A stretch of DNA of 24,015 bases from an uncultured Rikenellaceae bacterium (GTDB taxonomy: Bacteria > Bacteroidota > Bacteroidia > Bacteroidales > Rikenellaceae), in contig CAMRVW010000012.1 of the NCBI GenBank assembly GCA_947054185.1, positions 1 through 24,015 of the forward strand. Reading direction: 5' to 3'. The position numbers and the translations under genes were made by a program. Positions 22,459-24,015 of this stretch are shown here, piece by piece (the first letter of the stretch is position 1; every line of letters begins with the position of its first letter). Under the pieces are notes generated by a model, which did not search any database, was not told the origin of the DNA, and worked only from the letters and a program-made list of their open reading frames with translations.

Positions 22459-23775
22459 TTACATGGCCCGGTTTTGTCTTTGTGCCAGATAACGTATTCC
22501 CACGGGGCACTGCCAGCAACGCCTCTCCCTGCAATATCGCTTGTCGAGCTGTATCAGGGCCTGCGAGTCGAAAGCGCTTCTGACCTCTATGCAGGTGTCG
22601 TACTTGCCTGTGATGCTGTTCCTCTCGCCGTCTATCATGTCGAACATCTCCACCACTGTCGAGGCCTCGTCTTCATCTTCCGTGCAGTCGTTTTTCATGC
22701 GGTCGAACATGAACGGCAGCACGAAGTTTATCAACAGACGGTCTGTCTTGTCTTTGGTGATGCGATGGCCGGTCGACACCTCTTCGCACCGTTTGCCGAG
22801 CGCATAATGGTCGCGCCAATATTCCGACGGCGCCCTGTCGAACAGTCCGCGCAACGACTCCATGGTGTCGCACTCGCACATTCTGAAATACAACGGCTTT
22901 ATGTCGGCCAGTATCGCCGCCGTCTGTGCTATCAGAAGGGCGGGCGAGGTGTCGCGGTAAGAGGCGCGGCGCCAACGTTCATACGATATGGGCGTCAGGC
23001 GATAACCTTTGCGCAGACGCTCGAATATGGCCCGCAGACGATAGACATAGTCGTCGGCTTCGGCCACTGACGCCTCTGAGAGAAAGCCAGCCGCACCGAG
23101 CAACAGTGCCTCCACTGCCACCTTGTCGCTTTCGTTGTCGCCACATACCAACGACGATATTATTCTGTTGTGGCCTATTATGGTGCTCAACTCGCCGAAC
23201 AGTTTGCGGTTTTCCGGGTTGCTTATCATGATGGTGTCGAACAGAGCCGCCACAGCCATGTCGCAGTCGCCGCCTCCGGCCAGATGCCTGATGTGTCGCA
23301 GGTGGACACACTTGTCAGAGAGCCGCTCTATCAAAAGCCGTGTTTTGATGGAGGCCAGCGAGGTGGGCTCCATGGCACCGAGCATGTCGGGACACAGATA
23401 GTCGCTGCCGCTGACGGTAAGGTCGCGATAACGCCTCTCGAGCTCTTGCGTAAGCGGCAGGCGTATGCAGTCGACATCACCGCCCGAGGGTAACGGACGT
23501 TTGGGCGTATGCACCTTGTCGGCCACCAGCAGTACGACAGACTCTCTGTCGGCCACACTCAGCGACATCCACTCGTTGTCGTCGTCCATTATGAGCACAC
23601 TGCCACGAAGAGTGCGCGAACCTATCGTCACCTCTGCGCCACGCACCGATACGAACCCGCGTGAGGGTGTGGCATCGCCTCTGCGAAGAAGGGTCACGCC
23701 GCCGATGTCGGAACCCAATGGCAGGTGCGTCCATAGGTAACACATAAGAGCAACTCTGTCCGAAAACCCTCTCAT
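22459..23775 (-). CDS. DUF2851 family protein, divergent N-terminus
   Basis: The product has 438 residues, the usual family length. The C-terminus is the best match: SAFDSQALIQLDKRYCRERRCWQCPVG, with Cys415, Cys420 and Cys423 as a possible metal-binding cluster. The middle also fits (LLLGAAGFLSEA, ERLRKGYRLTPISYERWRRASYRDTSPALLIAQTAAIL, EYWRDHYALGKRCEE). In the N-terminal half, family members as I remember them have GPDF and VEIH-like motifs with several His; here the corresponding stretch reads RGFVSVRGAEVTIG and LRGSVLIMDDDNEW without His. The family has no established function. It is preceded by AT-rich sequence likely to hold its promoter. Confidence 0.75.
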   Translation of the reverse strand: MRGFSDRVALMCYLWTHLPLGSDIGGVTLLRRGDATPSRGFVSVRGAEVTIGSRTLRGSVLIMDDDNEWMSLSVADRESVVLLVADKVHTPKRPLPSGGDVDCIRLPLTQELERRYRDLTVSGSDYLCPDMLGAMEPTSLASIKTRLLIERLSDKCVHLRHIRHLAGGGDCDMAVAALFDTIMISNPENRKLFGELSTIIGHNRIISSLVCGDNESDKVAVEALLLGAAGFLSEASVAEADDYVYRLRAIFERLRKGYRLTPISYERWRRASYRDTSPALLIAQTAAILADIKPLYFRMCECDTMESLRGLFDRAPSEYWRDHYALGKRCEEVSTGHRITKDKTDRLLINFVLPFMFDRMKNDCTEDEDEASTVVEMFDMIDGERNSITGKYDTCIEVRSAFDSQALIQLDKRYCRERRCWQCPVGIRYLAQRQNRAM

Positions 23776-23924
23776 AATTACAAAAATTAATTTAACTAAA
23801 CAAAATTAATTAAAAATATTTTAAATTAACACTAATATTTTTGACTTTTTATCCTTTTGTGTACAATAAATGTCCGTCAAGTCGCAGCAAACAAACCTAT
23901 ACTGAGGCTTTTATGTGGATTGCG

Positions 23925-23976
23925 GGCACTGCCGTCGTTATTTTGCCGGCACTGCCGTTGTTTTGCTGACACTGCC
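23925..23976. repeat. Short tandem repeats of GGCACTGCCGTxGTT-TTTTGC
   Basis: GGCACTGCC or GACACTGCC begins units at 23925, 23948 and 23968 (spacing 23 and 20). A hairpin GGGGTC-ACG-GACCCC follows at 23998-24012. The 240 bases between the DUF2851 start and the right edge contain this, an AT-rich stretch (23776-23880), and no gene that I can support. Confidence 0.6.
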
Positions 23977-24015
23977 TCCGGCGGCCCTTCCGGGGGAGGG
24001 GTCACGGACCCCGTT

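Noticed and set aside
23998..24012. Terminator at the right edge
   Set aside because: The 6-bp hairpin is short, has only two T after it before the window ends, and its gene context is cut off.

Overview
The window looks like chromosomal DNA from a member of the order Bacteroidales (Bacteroidota). Several starts are preceded by the Bacteroidota promoter form TTTG-N19-21-TAnnTTTG rather than -35/-10 boxes. Shine-Dalgarno motifs are weak. Many products are of Bacteroidota type: a BACON-domain lipoprotein, a DUF2851 protein, a DPP III lipoprotein with HECLGH, and an N-succinylornithine-type carbamoyltransferase. Most genes are GC-rich; one 1.05-kb island is clearly AT-rich. I cannot name the genus.

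Layout. 1-2954 (+): the tail of an unidentified protein; a three-gene envelope operon (YtxH protein, holin-like membrane protein, small conserved protein) ending in a strong terminator; a six-unit repeat array carrying promoter-like elements; and a lipoprotein of the endonuclease/exonuclease/phosphatase family. 2955-3380: three copies of a terminator-hairpin module between convergent genes. 3381-7633 (-): a probable operon of a GNAT-like acyltransferase, CvpA-family protein, RsgA GTPase and class III aminotransferase. 7775-12537 (+): a DPP III lipoprotein, an MsbA-type ABC exporter and an exported thioredoxin-fold protein without a CXXC. 12538-12870: a terminator and degenerate repeats. 12871-15120 (-): an arginine-pathway carbamoyltransferase followed closely by a BACON/leucine-rich-repeat lipoprotein.

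15182-16249: an AT-rich two-gene cassette (a Panacea-domain antitoxin candidate and an overlapping gene that I do not recognise) lies between perfect 18-bp direct repeats. This is the most interesting feature of the window. 16265-21003 (-): the biotin operon bioA-bioF-bioG-bioC-bioD. BioC/BioG start and finish pimeloyl-ACP synthesis under the methyl-ester disguise, and BioF, BioA and BioD convert the product to dethiobiotin. bioB is not in the window. 21163-23775 (-): an acyltransferase-3 membrane protein and a DUF2851 protein, then an AT-rich and repeat-bearing end.

I found no tRNA, rRNA, CRISPR array, insertion sequence or recognisable phage genes.
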